NCBI GenBank assembly: GCA_015680685.1
Contig: MNCI01014407.1
Location: 753,231 to 817,230 of the forward strand
Length of the DNA: 64,000 bases
Source of the DNA: Gnetum montanum
Taxonomy: Eukaryota; Streptophyta; Gnetopsida; Gnetales; Gnetaceae
Direction of reading: 5' to 3'
In this document: positions 1-10,597 of the stretch, piece after piece
Numbering within the stretch: the first letter of the stretch is position 1
Layout of the letters: each line of letters starts with the position of its first letter
Translations under genes and position numbers: made by a program
The notes under the pieces: model-generated
The model's input: the letters and a program-made list of their open reading frames with translations, nothing else
Database searches by the model: none
What the model was told of the DNA's origin: nothing

Positions 1-159
1 CTTCTAAGTTAGTAAAATAATGTATTCACCTTTTTTGGGTTGGTAAATTCATTCAAAATTCTATATAAAACTCATTTAAAAAATTAAAAATAATATACAA
101 TTGTTTATTTTGGCATTAAAGCCAACTACCAGCCGGAAAAAATTTCACCAATCTAACCA

Positions 160-690
160 CAAGACAAAGTTACACTAATTTAACTAAAATAAAAAATGTA
201 TAAGTTTTTAACCCTTTTTTTGGGGCATTAAAAGATACCTCATTAAAATAACACCAACAAAATTTTTAATCATATTACATTTTTGTTGGTGTAAACAAAC
301 TAAGAGCTAAGGGCACAAACTCTACCTACAAAACAAAGTAGATGTAACCCACTAGATAAGAGTATCCCACCACAAGTCTACTCCACTAAGTCACATGATT
401 TGTGAATTTTTTTAAAGTTAAACTCATTGAGATTTTTTAGAAATATGAATGTGAATGCATGTAAATTTGATGAAAAAATTAATGTAAATAGTGGTATTTG
501 TTTTTTAAGTTATAAGGTTGGAGTTCAAGCCTACACACAACCACTTGAAGAGAGGTTAGACTTTCACTCATCTATCCACCCTTTGATGCTTTCAGTTAGC
601 AAGATTAGCATAGTCTTCATGCATTGTAAAGATATTCTAAATAGTGGAAATCAAACTTCTTAACATTAACTTTACCAAACTATATGATGT
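160..690 (+). repeat. Dispersed repeat copy, unclassified, AT-rich
   Basis: This stretch resembles 42480-42870 in block order. Shared blocks include a run near 'acactaatttaactaaaa', a block near 'caaaatttttaatcat', and a block reading roughly 'ccacttgaagagaggttag' followed by 'ctcatctatccaccct'. A related block also occurs near 21040-21070. The phrase 'ggagttcaagcc' resembles a Pol III B box, so it may be SINE-derived. The short ORF across it has no start context or recognised domain and is not called as a gene. Confidence 0.5.
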
Positions 691-1904
691 ATAAGATAAT
701 TTTTTCAAAAATTAAGGTGATAATTAAGAATATGCATGAAATTGTTAATTTTTTAGAAATTATTTTGAGCATAACTTAAAAAAGTATTACAAAGAAGGTA
801 ATAAACTTACACATCAAGTTATCCCTCTTCCCTCTTGTTGAAGTCATGATTGCCATATAAAGATAATTTATAATTAAGAATGAATAAGCTCACTTAGTAT
901 TTTGAAATTACAAATTGACAAGTTACATCCCTAGAATTGAGTCTTGGAAATTGCTAATATTTTCTTCCAAATTATCTTCCAATTGCTTAAAATAGGTATT
1001 CACACTTGCAAGATCACAAGCTCTTGCAAATTGTGGCATTAAACCTCTCATATCAATTAGCTCTCTAAATCCATATTCTCCGGGATTCATTTCATGCCAC
1101 ACTTCAATAAATCTACTATGACCATTTAAATATTTTGTGGGGAAATCTTTGAAGCACTAAATTCATTAAATTCTAAAAGGTTTGCTTCATAGAGTTATTA
1201 GGCTAATTTGTGAAGCATACAGACTAATAATGTTGATGACCTAATTTTTAAGTACAATTTTTATGCCTATAATTGTGTGACCATTGTAGTTTACGAATAC
1301 CAATTTATCATTGATAAATTCATCTATGACGATGAAAACTGAATACTCTATTTAAAAAAAGTTTATAACCTACACTTAAATTTTGCATTTTCTCCTTTTT
1401 CTATTTGTTTGTTTTTTGTTTTAGATGTTGATTTGTCTTTCCATTACATCAATAATCTCAAGAGTCTCTCTTTTGAAAGTCCTAATATTTTACATCAATC
1501 AAAATTTTTATGATTGAACTTGTTACTTTATCGCACTTATCCCTACCTACTTTCCGCAACATTACAACATTTTGGAAGATAACTTGACAAGCCCCTGCTT
1601 ATTTTATAGAGCAACTAGACTCGTAACGGCTGTGTATTACACTTAAACGGAATACTTTTAACATGAATAAAATTTAAAAAAGAACTCGTTATTTTATGGC
1701 ATAGTAAAATGAGTGAACTACGTCACATTAAACCTCCTTAATTCTTTCCTATTCGGCGTAGGACCCACCATGGCAAAATTGCAATTCCAGGTCCCCAAAG
1801 TCCCACCAGGATATTGAGGAGCTCATCTGTGTTTTCTCTTTTCTAATCTCATACGTTGCATGTTGTAGCACTTTACAGTTAACATTAATGCAAATCTTTA
1901 AATT
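691..1904. other. No gene seen; AT-rich intergenic DNA
   Basis: I found no long open frame, RNA gene or recognisable element in this stretch. It is AT-rich and full of stops on both strands. Confidence 0.6.
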
Positions 1905-2345
1905 TTCATACCTGCAACCAAGCAGGCGACAGATTGAAAGCGCCAGTATGCAGCATGCAATTTCCAGAGTGCCCAATCTTTCACTTCTTTTCACGTTGAA
2001 GTAACACAAAATACAGTGAAGCAGATAGTTTTTGTCCAAGTCCAACGTGCCAGAAGCTTCCGCTTCAATTAGGTGGTAGAGCTGTAACAAATTTCCTTGA
2101 AAACGTGCCATGCTTTTTGCATTCTCCATGTTCATACCTGCAACCAAGCGAGAGCTTGAAAGCGCCAGTATGCAGGATGCAATTTCCAGAATGCGTGGTC
2201 TTTCACATCTTTTCGCGTTGCAGTGACACAACGTACACCGAAGCAGACAGTCCTTGCCCAAGTCCAACGTGCAAGAAGCTTCTGTCTTCAATTTGGTGGC
2301 AGAGCTGTAACAAATTTCCTTGAAAACGTGCCATGCCTTTCGCAT
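1905..2345. repeat. Two-copy tandem duplication (~227-bp period)
   Basis: Two diverged direct copies, about 1905-2122 and 2132-2345, both start near 'ttcatacctgcaaccaagc' and end near 'ccttgaaaacgtgccatgc'. A minus-strand open frame of about 198 codons runs through both copies and reads as an internally duplicated protein, but it matches no family I know and is probably incidental. The repeat lies just upstream of a MATE first exon, so it may sit in the old promoter region. Confidence 0.7.
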
Positions 2346-2488
2346 TATGCATGACTTTTCATAAATAAATGTAAAAAGTTAACATATGGTTTAGGGAAGC
2401 TTGTGAAAATCTACCCACTTCAGTGGCGCCGACGACTTCAAAGAATCTGTGTCCTTGTGTGGGTTGTGGGAGATTTTTGCATTTGAAG

Positions 2489-2743
2489 ATGAAAGGACCA
2501 CCACCTGCAGTGGATTCTGTGAAGAAGCCCCTGTTGCGTGGAGTCGGAGATGGAGACGACGGAAAAAATGTGATTTGCAGTTGGCCTGTTTTCAGAAATG
2601 AGATGAAAAGACAGCTTCCCATAGCTGTGCCCATGATTCGCGTGAACATGGTCCAGATTGTTTCGGGACATCTCACTGAGCTTTCTCTTTCTGGTATTTC
2701 TGTGGCCCCTTCCTTCTGCACAGTCGCCGGCTTCAGTTTTATG
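2489..2743 (+). pseudogene. MATE/DTX transporter first exon, copy A (orphan, damaged)
   Basis: Reading from the ATG at 2489 gives a MATE-type N-terminus: a polar leader ending in KKPLLRG, then an EMKRQLPIAVPM segment, then a GHLTELSLSGISVAPSF segment followed by FSFM. An intact splice donor (gtatgct) begins at 2744, the same boundary as in the copy at 20446. Compared with that copy, about 24 bp are missing inside the first membrane helix (MVQ joins directly to IVSGHL). No downstream MATE exons follow on this strand, although intron-like sequence homologous to the 20.4-kb copy continues to about 5.5 kb. MATE proteins are membrane antiporters that export toxins, alkaloids, flavonoids or citrate using proton or sodium gradients. 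This copy cannot make one. An upstream GTG in the same frame is not a credible start. Confidence 0.8.
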
Positions 2744-3059
2744 GTATGCTTATATTTGATTGCCTACCTTTGGCCAGTCATTTCTATTGTGATCTTGTTC
2801 GTTGCCTGCCTCTGGATCAGCTATTTCTATCTTGATCTTGTCCTGTTTGACAGAATGACGACGTGGGTTGACAAAATGGATGAAGATAAACGTTTGTGAC
2901 TGATTAAATTTGAATATGAATGCTGAAGTAGACAAGGCAAGATGAACCGTCTGGAATATCATGACAGATTAGTTATTTTAACAGAGTAATAATTTTGGTT
3001 TATGTTATTCTCCATCTTATCAATTTGAGGGAGGTACAGTAACAGCACACATAAAAATA

Positions 3060-3258
3060 TCAAATCATCATCATTATTCTAGCATTATTCTAGCCTTGTC
3101 CCAACTGGGATGGGCTTTTTTAAGTTTCTTTCATTATTTTTGCTATATCTTTTTCTGTTATTCCTCTTAGTGGTTTTCTTATATTATAGCATCTTTTTTT
3201 TATAGTGTCATTGTCTCATCTTCTTTGCAGTTTACACATACCCAAATCATCTAAACTG
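3060..3258 (-). mobile_element. RTE-type LINE 3'-end fragment
   Basis: The plus strand carries a 'atcatcatcatt' run, then 'agccttgtcccaactggga', and later 'acacatacccaaatcatct'. This order matches the reverse complement of the 3' end of plant RTE-clade LINEs, where the latter block encodes a W-F/L-G-H/M-V-like motif. It is a short, 5'-truncated and diverged relic with no open frame. A clearer copy lies at 41494-41830. Confidence 0.55.
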
Positions 3259-3294
3259 AACTGCCATTGCTGTAACGTTACAGCAATGGCAGTT
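3259..3294. repeat. Perfect 36-bp palindrome
   Basis: Both 18-nt arms are exact reverse complements (left arm AACTGCCATTGCTGTAAC), with no spacer and the centre between 3276 and 3277. The sequence is expected to extrude as a cruciform or RNA hairpin. It adjoins the LINE relic. Confidence 0.95.
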
Positions 3295-3412
3295 ACATAA
3301 CTGAACCTCTAACCTAGGTTTCATACCAAATTCATACAACTAAGCTTAAGATCTTATGTCATAATCTAAACATATATTTATACAGCATTTATTTTCAAAT
3401 GCTAGTGTAATA

Positions 3413-3505
3413 TGTTAGCAGGTGTTGATGCCTAAATTTTAGGAAAAAAACTAGTTTGTTAGTAGGTGTTGATGCCTAAAGTTTAGGAAAAAAAAAAACT
3501 AGTTT
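3413..3505. repeat. Two-copy tandem repeat (~46 bp)
   Basis: The unit 'gtgttgatgcctaaa' with flanking 'ttaggaaaaaa' and 'ctagttt' occurs twice, at about 3413-3457 and 3458-3505. The copies differ by single bases and A-run length. Confidence 0.85.
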
Positions 3506-4684
3506 AAGGAAACTATTGTCTAGGGTGCCTTGAGTCTGAAACCTAGGGACCTAGGGCCTCCTGTATGCATTCAAAACCTGGAATAATCTCAGCTCAAAAA
3601 GCAACAAACTGAAAAATTTAAATCAAATAACCCTTGAATTTTAACCTTTGACAGTGAAGTAACTACTAAATGTAATTTTAAATTATCCGTGGCTCCCCTC
3701 TTGTTCAAAATAAGAGCAGCTCTTTTTCTTCAAACCCTAACCGCGTTGTGATATCTTTAATGGCCGTTGTTGCCACTGCTGTTTCTCCGTGCGCTGTATC
3801 TCCACCGGCAGGTCGCTCCGTCGCGCTGTTGCCAACACTGGAGAGAGACCTCCGGCGATTTTTTTTTCACTTTGCTATATCTGCTGCTGCTCCTTTTATA
3901 GCACCTCTCCGCCGGTGCCATGAATGCCCACGTCCGCCACTCGCCCACGTTCTCCATGGCCACAACCATTTGCCAAATCCCAAAAACAGAAAATAACACA
4001 CACAAAATCTCAATCCCCCTCTTTTTTTTCTGGCTTGACTATGTTGAATAAGCAGAATCAGAATCAGAAACCGAAAATAGCAGCAATGGCGTCGTGATTC
4101 GTGATTTTTACAGAAGAATTCCATCTCCACACCATGACAAGATCGATCCAATAATCCGCAGCTGCTCTGCTCCGGTTTTTGTTGAGGATGATGTTTGCGT
4201 GCAAAGAAATCGATTTCTTCTTCTCCTTCACTTCACTGTTACAATTTGAAAGAGAAGGACGTGCCGGATTTTTCTTAACCACAGTGCCTGTAATTGTTGG
4301 GTATGATAAGGACGACCATTACGATGGCTGCGCCGGGCAATATGTGCCAAAGTGGCCACGACCGGATGATAGTGAGTGCACCACGTGTCTCACACTCAAC
4401 AAAATCTATCCAAAGTTTGGCATCCAAAGGCTGTTACTGTTTATTGTTGGTGATATTAAATTAAGCACAATCTAATCCCGTTCCGTTTTGTTTCCATTCT
4501 GTTTCCCCACCAGATACGTCTCCTTGATAAGGACTTTTATTGTTCCAATTTCTTTTCTATTGATTTACTGTTACGGTTTGGCCATTTGGGCAGCTAAGAT
4601 TGTTATGGTTTGGCCATTTGGGTCGCTAAGACGACTACGATTGGGGCATTTTTCTCCATGTTTCTACTGGATGGCAATAATTTC
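3506..4684. other. No gene confidently seen; GC-richer block at 3720-4420
   Basis: The part from 3720 to 4420 is richer in GC and CpG than its surroundings and has short ORFs on both strands, but none shows a recognisable domain. It could be a relic of a host-gene 5' region or part of an unknown element. A short direct repeat ('tttggccatttggg') occurs at about 4578 and 4612. Confidence 0.4.
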
Positions 4685-4965
4685 AAAGTTGCATGATACC
4701 TTTCATTATTCAAAGCAGTTTTATTCAAATCATTTTTGTTGGATGAAAAAAGGTTGCAGGATACTTTTCATTGAAAGCACTATTATTCAAAAACTTTGTA
4801 TGATACCTTTCATTGAAAGCAGCTTTATTCAAATTATTCAAAAACTTTGTATGATACCTTTCATTGAAAGCAGCCTTATTCAAATCATTTCTGTTGGATG
4901 ACAATAATTGAAAGGTTGCATGTTACCTTACATTGAAAACACCCTTATTCAAATAGTAAAACCAT
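4685..4965. repeat. Degenerate tandem repeat, 4-5 units
   Basis: Variants of 'gatacctttcattgaaagca' followed by 'ttattcaaa' recur about every 50-75 bp. Two adjacent central units (about 4788-4838 and 4839-4890) are almost identical; outer units are diverged. Confidence 0.8.
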
Positions 4966-4997
4966 AGCTTGGTGATTAGGTTAGTAAGTCATGGCCT

Positions 4998-5112
4998 GGT
5001 ACCTAGCATAGGTGATGTTGGTACCTAGCATAGGTGATGTTGGCATCAACAGTAAGTTTTTTAAAAAGTGTGGCTTTTATAATTTCTTAAAAAGTGTGGC
5101 TTTTATAATTTC
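4998..5112. repeat. Two adjacent two-copy tandem duplications
   Basis: A 22-bp unit starting 'ggtacctagcataggtgat' is doubled at 4998-5041. A 26-bp unit containing 'aaaaagtgtggcttttat' is doubled exactly at 5061-5086 and 5087-5112. Confidence 0.9.
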
Positions 5113-5169
5113 TTTGATTGAAATGATATGCTAACCGTATTTTTACCATTAATCAAGGTAATGGTTCTG

Positions 5170-5545
5170 GTTCTTTCCATCATTTTAGATACGTTTGGAT
5201 GATGCTTGATAGAATGCTTATTTACTACGCAGAATTAAATATTCACTCTGTTTTTTAAAGAAAAATACCATTTCATTATAACCTTTAACGTAACCCATTT
5301 GGGTTGAGCCTACGACGTATATAGAATGCAAGCCATGAGTCTTGCAGGATGAGTTCATTGGCCTTCTCTAAGATTTGAATCCATAGAAAGGGATACGTAA
5401 CCATTGAAACATGGATGTTTTTGGGTGGGTTTTGAAAACAGTTAATAAAATATTACATAACATTGAATATAACATTTAAAACATCATGAATTGTTCAGTT
5501 GCTTATCTGTAACCATGCCGTTATAAACAATGGTGTTATCATTAC
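5170..5545 (+). other. Intron-1 homology to the MATE copy at 20.4 kb
   Basis: Blocks such as 'gatacgtttggatga', 'gaatataacatttaaaac' and 'atcatgaattgttcagttg' occur in the same order at 21550-21700, inside the first intron of the larger MATE pseudogene. Part also recurs near 22795. Copy A is therefore a truncated segmental duplicate that kept exon 1 and part of intron 1, not a stray exon. Confidence 0.65.
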
Positions 5546-6376
5546 CTATAACCACGTCTCATAAATTCCTATGCCTTGTGACAATGTTGAAAGTCTAATA
5601 CAAACACAATACTCTTGGGAAAACAAAACAAAAAAGAAAGGCCGATCAAGGGAAAAAAAGGTCCAGATATGTATATAGTAGTTTTCCATGAAAAATCTTT
5701 GGAGAGGCATTGGGCATTACTTTGAGGTTTTTCAAATGAAGTTGAAAGTGAAATTTTATTACATATACTCTTTACATCTATTTGACATCTATTTGACAGT
5801 GGAAATGTATACGCAATGAGTTTTGGAAACATATGAGAAATACCAGTGTTCTTACTGAAGCAATGTATGAAATTTTAAACAGTTTTGAGAAAAATGGTTT
5901 TCTAAAGTACCATAGGAAGCGAGAGACTGACTTTGATTTGCTGACTTTTTTCAATAATGTCCATTTGAAGACAGGAGATCCTAGGAGACTCGACTGAATT
6001 CAGTTTAAGCCATTGTTCTGACAATTTCTTGGTATCTCAAGAATTCAGTTTCTACCATTTCTTTCAAACATTTATATCTTGGATTGCTTTGATTCTGAGT
6101 GGTAGAATTCAAGCCCTAAACCTTACCAATAAGCTACACTTCATTGAATAATTCATGGAATCTTGAAAACATTAAAAAGTTTTAGTAATTGCTAAACTCA
6201 TGTTTAGGGCTGTTACCAGTCATAATTATAAAGAATGGTGGGTATGAGATGTAAGGTGAAATTAGAAACTCAAGTAGCATAGTGAAAGAATCTAGTGTGT
6301 TAATGCTTATCTGGCCAAGCGGGGCGAGAAGGGAAAGTTTCAAAGGATAAATCGTACCAAAAATCCAAAGGACAAC
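5546..6376. other. No gene seen
   Basis: I found no domain-bearing frame here. The piece from about 6180 continues the minus-strand frame of MATE copy B past its likely exon end and is probably old intron. Confidence 0.5.
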
Positions 6377-6602
6377 CATGGCAACCATGCCGTAGAAGGA
6401 AGGGGCAACAGAAACACCAGCAAGTGAGGGCTGACGGAGTTGAGCCACATAGATGTTGCTCACAAGTGCCAAAGAGCTCTGCAACATATTCATAGCAATC
6501 ACGGGCACTCCTATGTTGGACTGCTTCTTAGCCTCATCCCAAAAAACAAGCCAGCTGCACCTCCAACCCTCATCATCACCTCTCAAGCAGAGGCTGTTTC
6601 AT
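6377..6602 (-). pseudogene. MATE/DTX transporter first exon, copy B (frameshifted)
   Basis: On the minus strand an ATG at 6602 opens MKQPLLER, the usual MATE leader. A one-base shift then leads into the frame RGDDEGWRCSWLVFWDEAKK, NIGVPVIAMNMLQSSLALVS, NIYVAQLRQPSLAGVSVAPS and a following FYGMVAM. This matches the conserved first helix region of the two plus-strand copies but with clearly different residues (for example VAQLRQPSLA for VGHLSELSLS), so it is an older paralogue. No further MATE exons follow on the minus strand. The frameshift and isolation make it a pseudogene fragment. With copies A and C it records a local MATE cluster. Confidence 0.75.
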
Positions 6603-6746
6603 CAAATCCAATGTGCAATTGCAACCATTGGGCCCACAACATTGATGTGTAGCAACACCAATGGTTTGAGGCTGTTTCATCAAATCCAATGAGCAATTGC
6701 AACCATTGGGCCCACAACATTGATGTGTAGCAACACCAATGGTTTT
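6588..6746. repeat. Two-copy tandem duplication (~80 bp) at MATE copy B start
   Basis: The unit runs from 'aggctgtttcatcaaatcc' through 'gcccacaacattgatgtg' to 'agcaacaccaatggttt' and occurs twice, nearly identical. It duplicates the start-codon region of MATE copy B. Confidence 0.9.
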
Positions 6747-7189
6747 GATTTTCTTTTACTTGCACTTGAATGAGGAAGTGCTTTTTGCTACCTTGAGAGA
6801 TATGCCATAAGCTTCTTGAGGTGCCTATTGAAACCTGCACCCAATGTATAAATTTAATACTTGTTTGCCGTTTTTGGGCATTTTTTTGGCATAAAATACA
6901 GGCAAAAATTAAAGTTCCCTGTTTCCAAAAATTGGCAAAACTAAAACAGCATGTCGTGGATAGCAATATATTAACCTTATATATGTACATACATACTACA
7001 TTCAGTTGTTTCTATGTAGATTCATTAGGCTTTATGAGCAGAAAATCATAACCTGCAACCTTGATGAGATGTGAACCTGCCAAGCAAGCTTAATCTAATG
7101 TTTTTATATTCTTGTTACAACTATGTACCTGTATATTCAATTAATTTGATCTAGATTTAGCGAGATCTATGAAAAATGTTAAATGAGCT
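6747..7189. other. No gene seen
   Basis: AT-rich DNA without a supported frame, between MATE copy B and the Copia relic. Confidence 0.5.
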
Positions 7190-7817
7190 TACTACAAGCA
7201 TCAAAGAAGCATTGAAGATGAAGGTGCGGAAAGATGCAATGCAAAGGGAGTATGACTCCATCATGAAGAATCACACATGGTCCTTAGGGGACAAACCTCT
7301 TAAGGCATGAAAGATGAGATTCCTTTGGAGGATACCTCTCTCTACAAAGGCATGAAAGTCAAGTCTTGATATAGAATTTCCAAACTCATACCTCTCTAGG
7401 TTTATGCAAGAACCTAGACAAAGCTACACAAATGCCCTCAATCATGTCTTAAGGTATGTAAATGGGACTTGTGATTTTGGCATCAAGTTTGTCAAAGGTG
7501 ATTGAAGGTTTCATGCCTTTTGTTATGCAGACTGCAAAGGAGATCTTGAAGAAAGAAAGTCTACATCTGAAAGCATCATCTTTCATGGGCCAAATCTCAT
7601 ATATTAGAGCAACAAGAAGAAAACATCAATGACAGTATCTTCATGTAAGGCAAAGATTATGGTAATGGTGGGTTGTTTTCAACACATTTTGTGGCTCAAA
7701 AGACTCTTCCCTCAATTGAGCTTTGAAGTCAATTTGTCCATTGAGCTTATGGTGGATAACTTTTTAGCCATACAACTCTCAAATGAGCTTTGAAGTCAAT
7801 TTGTCCATTGAGCTTAT
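7190..7817 (+). pseudogene. Ty1/Copia pol relic, left part (RT start and RNase H)
   Basis: One frame gives KEALKMKVRKDAMQREYDSI followed by MKNHTWSL, the typical Copia start of reverse transcriptase. After an internal deletion it gives MQEPRQSYTNALNHVLRYV, YADCKGDLEERKSTSESI and a degraded SSCKAK, which match the Copia RNase H end (YADADWAGDLDDRKS-like). Stops and deletions are frequent. A 40-bp piece is duplicated at about 7718-7760 and 7782-7822. The reading is cut at 7817 by element 1 and resumes at 15930. Confidence 0.8.
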
Positions 7818-7822
7818 GGTGG

Positions 7823-8612
7823 TGATGAGTGGCGAGGTACCCCTACATTCAACCATACGAATACGAGCGTCTCACGCGCAATCCAGTTGAACTCCAAGAA
7901 CTAAGTGCTTACGCGCCTTAATGGAACACTTAAGGTTAATCAATTGCTGTCTTTCCAAACTTACTTGTATTGTCACGGTTGTATGGTTAAGTAAGCTTGA
8001 GGTATATGATTTTTGTGTCTTTTATCTTTTTAATGTCTTATGCTAATAGGGGAAGGTGAAGAGAACTAAGTAACTAACTTTTATTAACTATTCACTAAGT
8101 AAGTTCTAATTTTCCTAACACCAATATCCGTTCCCACTTACCGCACACACCCTGAACCAATGCAACGCTACTGGGATTACCAAATGTTATTCGTTAGTGG
8201 GTTACCAAGTGTTACACACATGCTCGAAGTGGTTGTATTGAGTGCACTTAACTAGGAGAGTCAAGGGTTGAGAGAGATTAATTATCTAAGAAAGCATTTA
8301 AACATTTAACAATAATTAATTCCTATTTAGCTTAGTCCACATGCTGCAAGGTTTATCAGAAAGTTCATCTTTATTGTCGTACACAAATGTGTGCTTAGGT
8401 ACAATTTGCTTGAATAAAGATCCGTTCACTTTAAGACTTCTACTGTGGGCCCATGGAAATTATTCGAACTCTGGAATGGTAAAACTGCAAGAGTTTGGCT
8501 AAGGGTCTAAATCTAGATGCCTAAAATAGGGAAAGCCGCCTCTTATTTATAGACATTGCGGCGAGCTACCATATCGCGTACGCAATATCGTACGCGATAT
8601 CGTGGCTCATCA
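7823..8612 (-). repeat. Element 1 3' LTR
   Basis: Length 790 bp, with terminal inverted TGATGAG/CTCATCA. On the minus strand the TATA box (TATAAATA) is at 8551-8544, only about 60 bp from the LTR start. The space between is filled by GATATCGC/GCGTACG-type palindromes. 'caataaagatccg'-like poly(A) sequence on the plus strand belongs to the reverse orientation and is not used as evidence. Confidence 0.9.
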
Positions 8613-9919
8613 TACCCCCATGACTGAATGAAAACTTGTCCTCGAGTTCCTTACAAAATATTGGGAAGGTATGGGATTACTGACTTGAATGACACTAATG
8701 GTGAATAGAGTGACATGTGAATGGATCATCATTACAATACATGACAATACTAGTGTTCATGATAACAAGAGTAAATACTATACACACTTGACATCCAACC
8801 TTATTTGGCAGCTGAGAGAGAAGAGAGAAGAGAGATAGAGAAAAGAAGAAGTCTGTTGTTGTTGATGCCAAGATTGTGCTTTTCATTGTCCATCCATAAG
8901 TGCGTCATCATTCTTGTTCTTTGCATAACTGCTCCAGCACTAGTCCATTCCAAGTGTTCCCTCCAGATCCAATCCGTTGTTATATGATTACCATTTGCAC
9001 ACACAACACAGTCTTATATTAGCAAGGATAAATGGATCACAATACAGTTGATACCTTGCTTCGGTGTAAGGTCCATTGGTTGAGTTGTGACATGGCTTAT
9101 GCGGATTTTGGAGATAGAACATTGGTGACTACCCAAGGTGTAGGGGTTAAGAGAAAATCGAAAAAATTGGGCCAGGACCTCCATGACTAAGAGCGATCCT
9201 CCAGTAGCGAGAGAATGGAAAAAGATAAGAAATAAAAAAGATGGAAAAAAAGAAACAACGGCCATGCCAATAAAATGGATGTCAAGGATGGAAATGAATA
9301 AAATAAATGTTGATTGCAAAAATGTTTAAGGGAAAGAAATTAACTGATGCACCAAATAGGAATGATAGTGGGTCCTCCCCAAAGTAGGCTCATGCCCTTA
9401 ATGCCTTGACAATCCCACATTCAAAGAGTCCATAGGCTTTAAAAATGTCATTTGAAAATAAGAGTTAAAGTCTTAACCACAAGAATTTACCAAAAAGAAA
9501 ACAATGCATCAACCAAAATATGGACTATTGATACAACCGGCAATGAGGTGAAAAATAGAGAAAGAAGGATGGAAAAAAGAGAATGGAATGGAGTCTCGAG
9601 AATAAGGTGGTGTACAGCCCCTTGTGTATTAATGGTTAATGTGACTTAGTAGATTTCATTCCAAATCCAGCCTCAAACAATCCACATCTAGTGACTTCGC
9701 ATTAATACATTTGACCAATCCATCCACCTGAAGCAACACGAATGCCTCCGTCAAAGAGTCGCCACCATTCCGACGAAACGAAAAAGGAGAAAGTAGGAAG
9801 CGAGAAAGGGTCTTAGTTAGAGAGAACATATTTGTTTAGTTCCATAACCAATGCTTATAGCCCAGGTGATTATTTCATCTAAGGGGTGTGCTTTGAATTC
9901 TCACTTTTTTTTTTCTCTC

Positions 9920-9958
<39 letters not shown>

Positions 9959-10560
9959 ATAAGAACCACGCCATGCAAAGACTTATTATTTTTATTAGCT
10001 CAGCTTCCCAATAATGGAGCAACATCAGAATGGTAAGGAAAACTTAAGAAGAAAACATCCAAGCACCCAAGAGAATGGCCAGCACAAATACATCAAATCC
10101 CCTTGAAGTCACACCCTTTTCAATCCTTGAGTCCTTCCTTAGTTTGAGAAATGCTTAGTGACCAATTCGTTGATAGTTTTATTATTTGAAGAAAGGGACT
10201 GTACAATTCCAAGCTAAGAGAGACCATAGAAATTCATGGATGCATGGATGATGTGGACTCATTACCTGTTATATCAAAAGAACCATACCTTAGTATCCAC
10301 ATTATAACTCAAAGGTAAAAACCAAACATTAGCAATCAATGGAATACAGTTCATACCATCATCAAGAGCACTTATTAGGTGACAAACCTAACAAAATAAA
10401 ATAAATAAACGCACAAAGAAATGAAAAAGTATAAACAATGTTGCACAAAAAAAACAAGAAAAGTTAAAGAAATTTGTAAAACAAAAATGTGTAAAACAAA
10501 AACTTAAAAAGGGACTGAGGGCCTTGATTGATCAGCATAGGTGGCCATCTCCCCCATGAC
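8613..10560 (-). other. Element 1 noncoding 3' region
   Basis: No domain-bearing frame is present. Its blocks match 34393-36290 of element 2 and 54603-56640 of element 4 in order (for example 'cccccatgactgaatgaaaa', 'ggggtgtgctttgaattctc', 'catctcccccatgactga'). The shared order shows a conserved region of about 2 kb between the coding part and the 3' LTR. The polypurine tract would be the G-run (minus strand) at 8613-8620 next to the LTR. Confidence 0.75.
9908..9953. repeat. (CT)n microsatellite
   Basis: A T-run leads into about 20 CT units broken once by 'tat'. Confidence 0.95.
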
Positions 10561-10597
10561 TGAGTTGAAAGGGGGAGATCTGAAATAATGAGCAAGG

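Noticed and set aside
1749-2345. 198-codon minus-strand frame as a duplicated protein
   Set aside because: It only reflects a DNA tandem repeat, has no known domain, and is opposite the MATE upstream region.
3748-4475. Possible host gene in the GC-richer block
   Set aside because: Frames on both strands are short and overlapping, with no domain or splice model I could support.
9851-10036. Ser/Leu-repeat peptide
   Set aside because: Translation of a (CT)n microsatellite.
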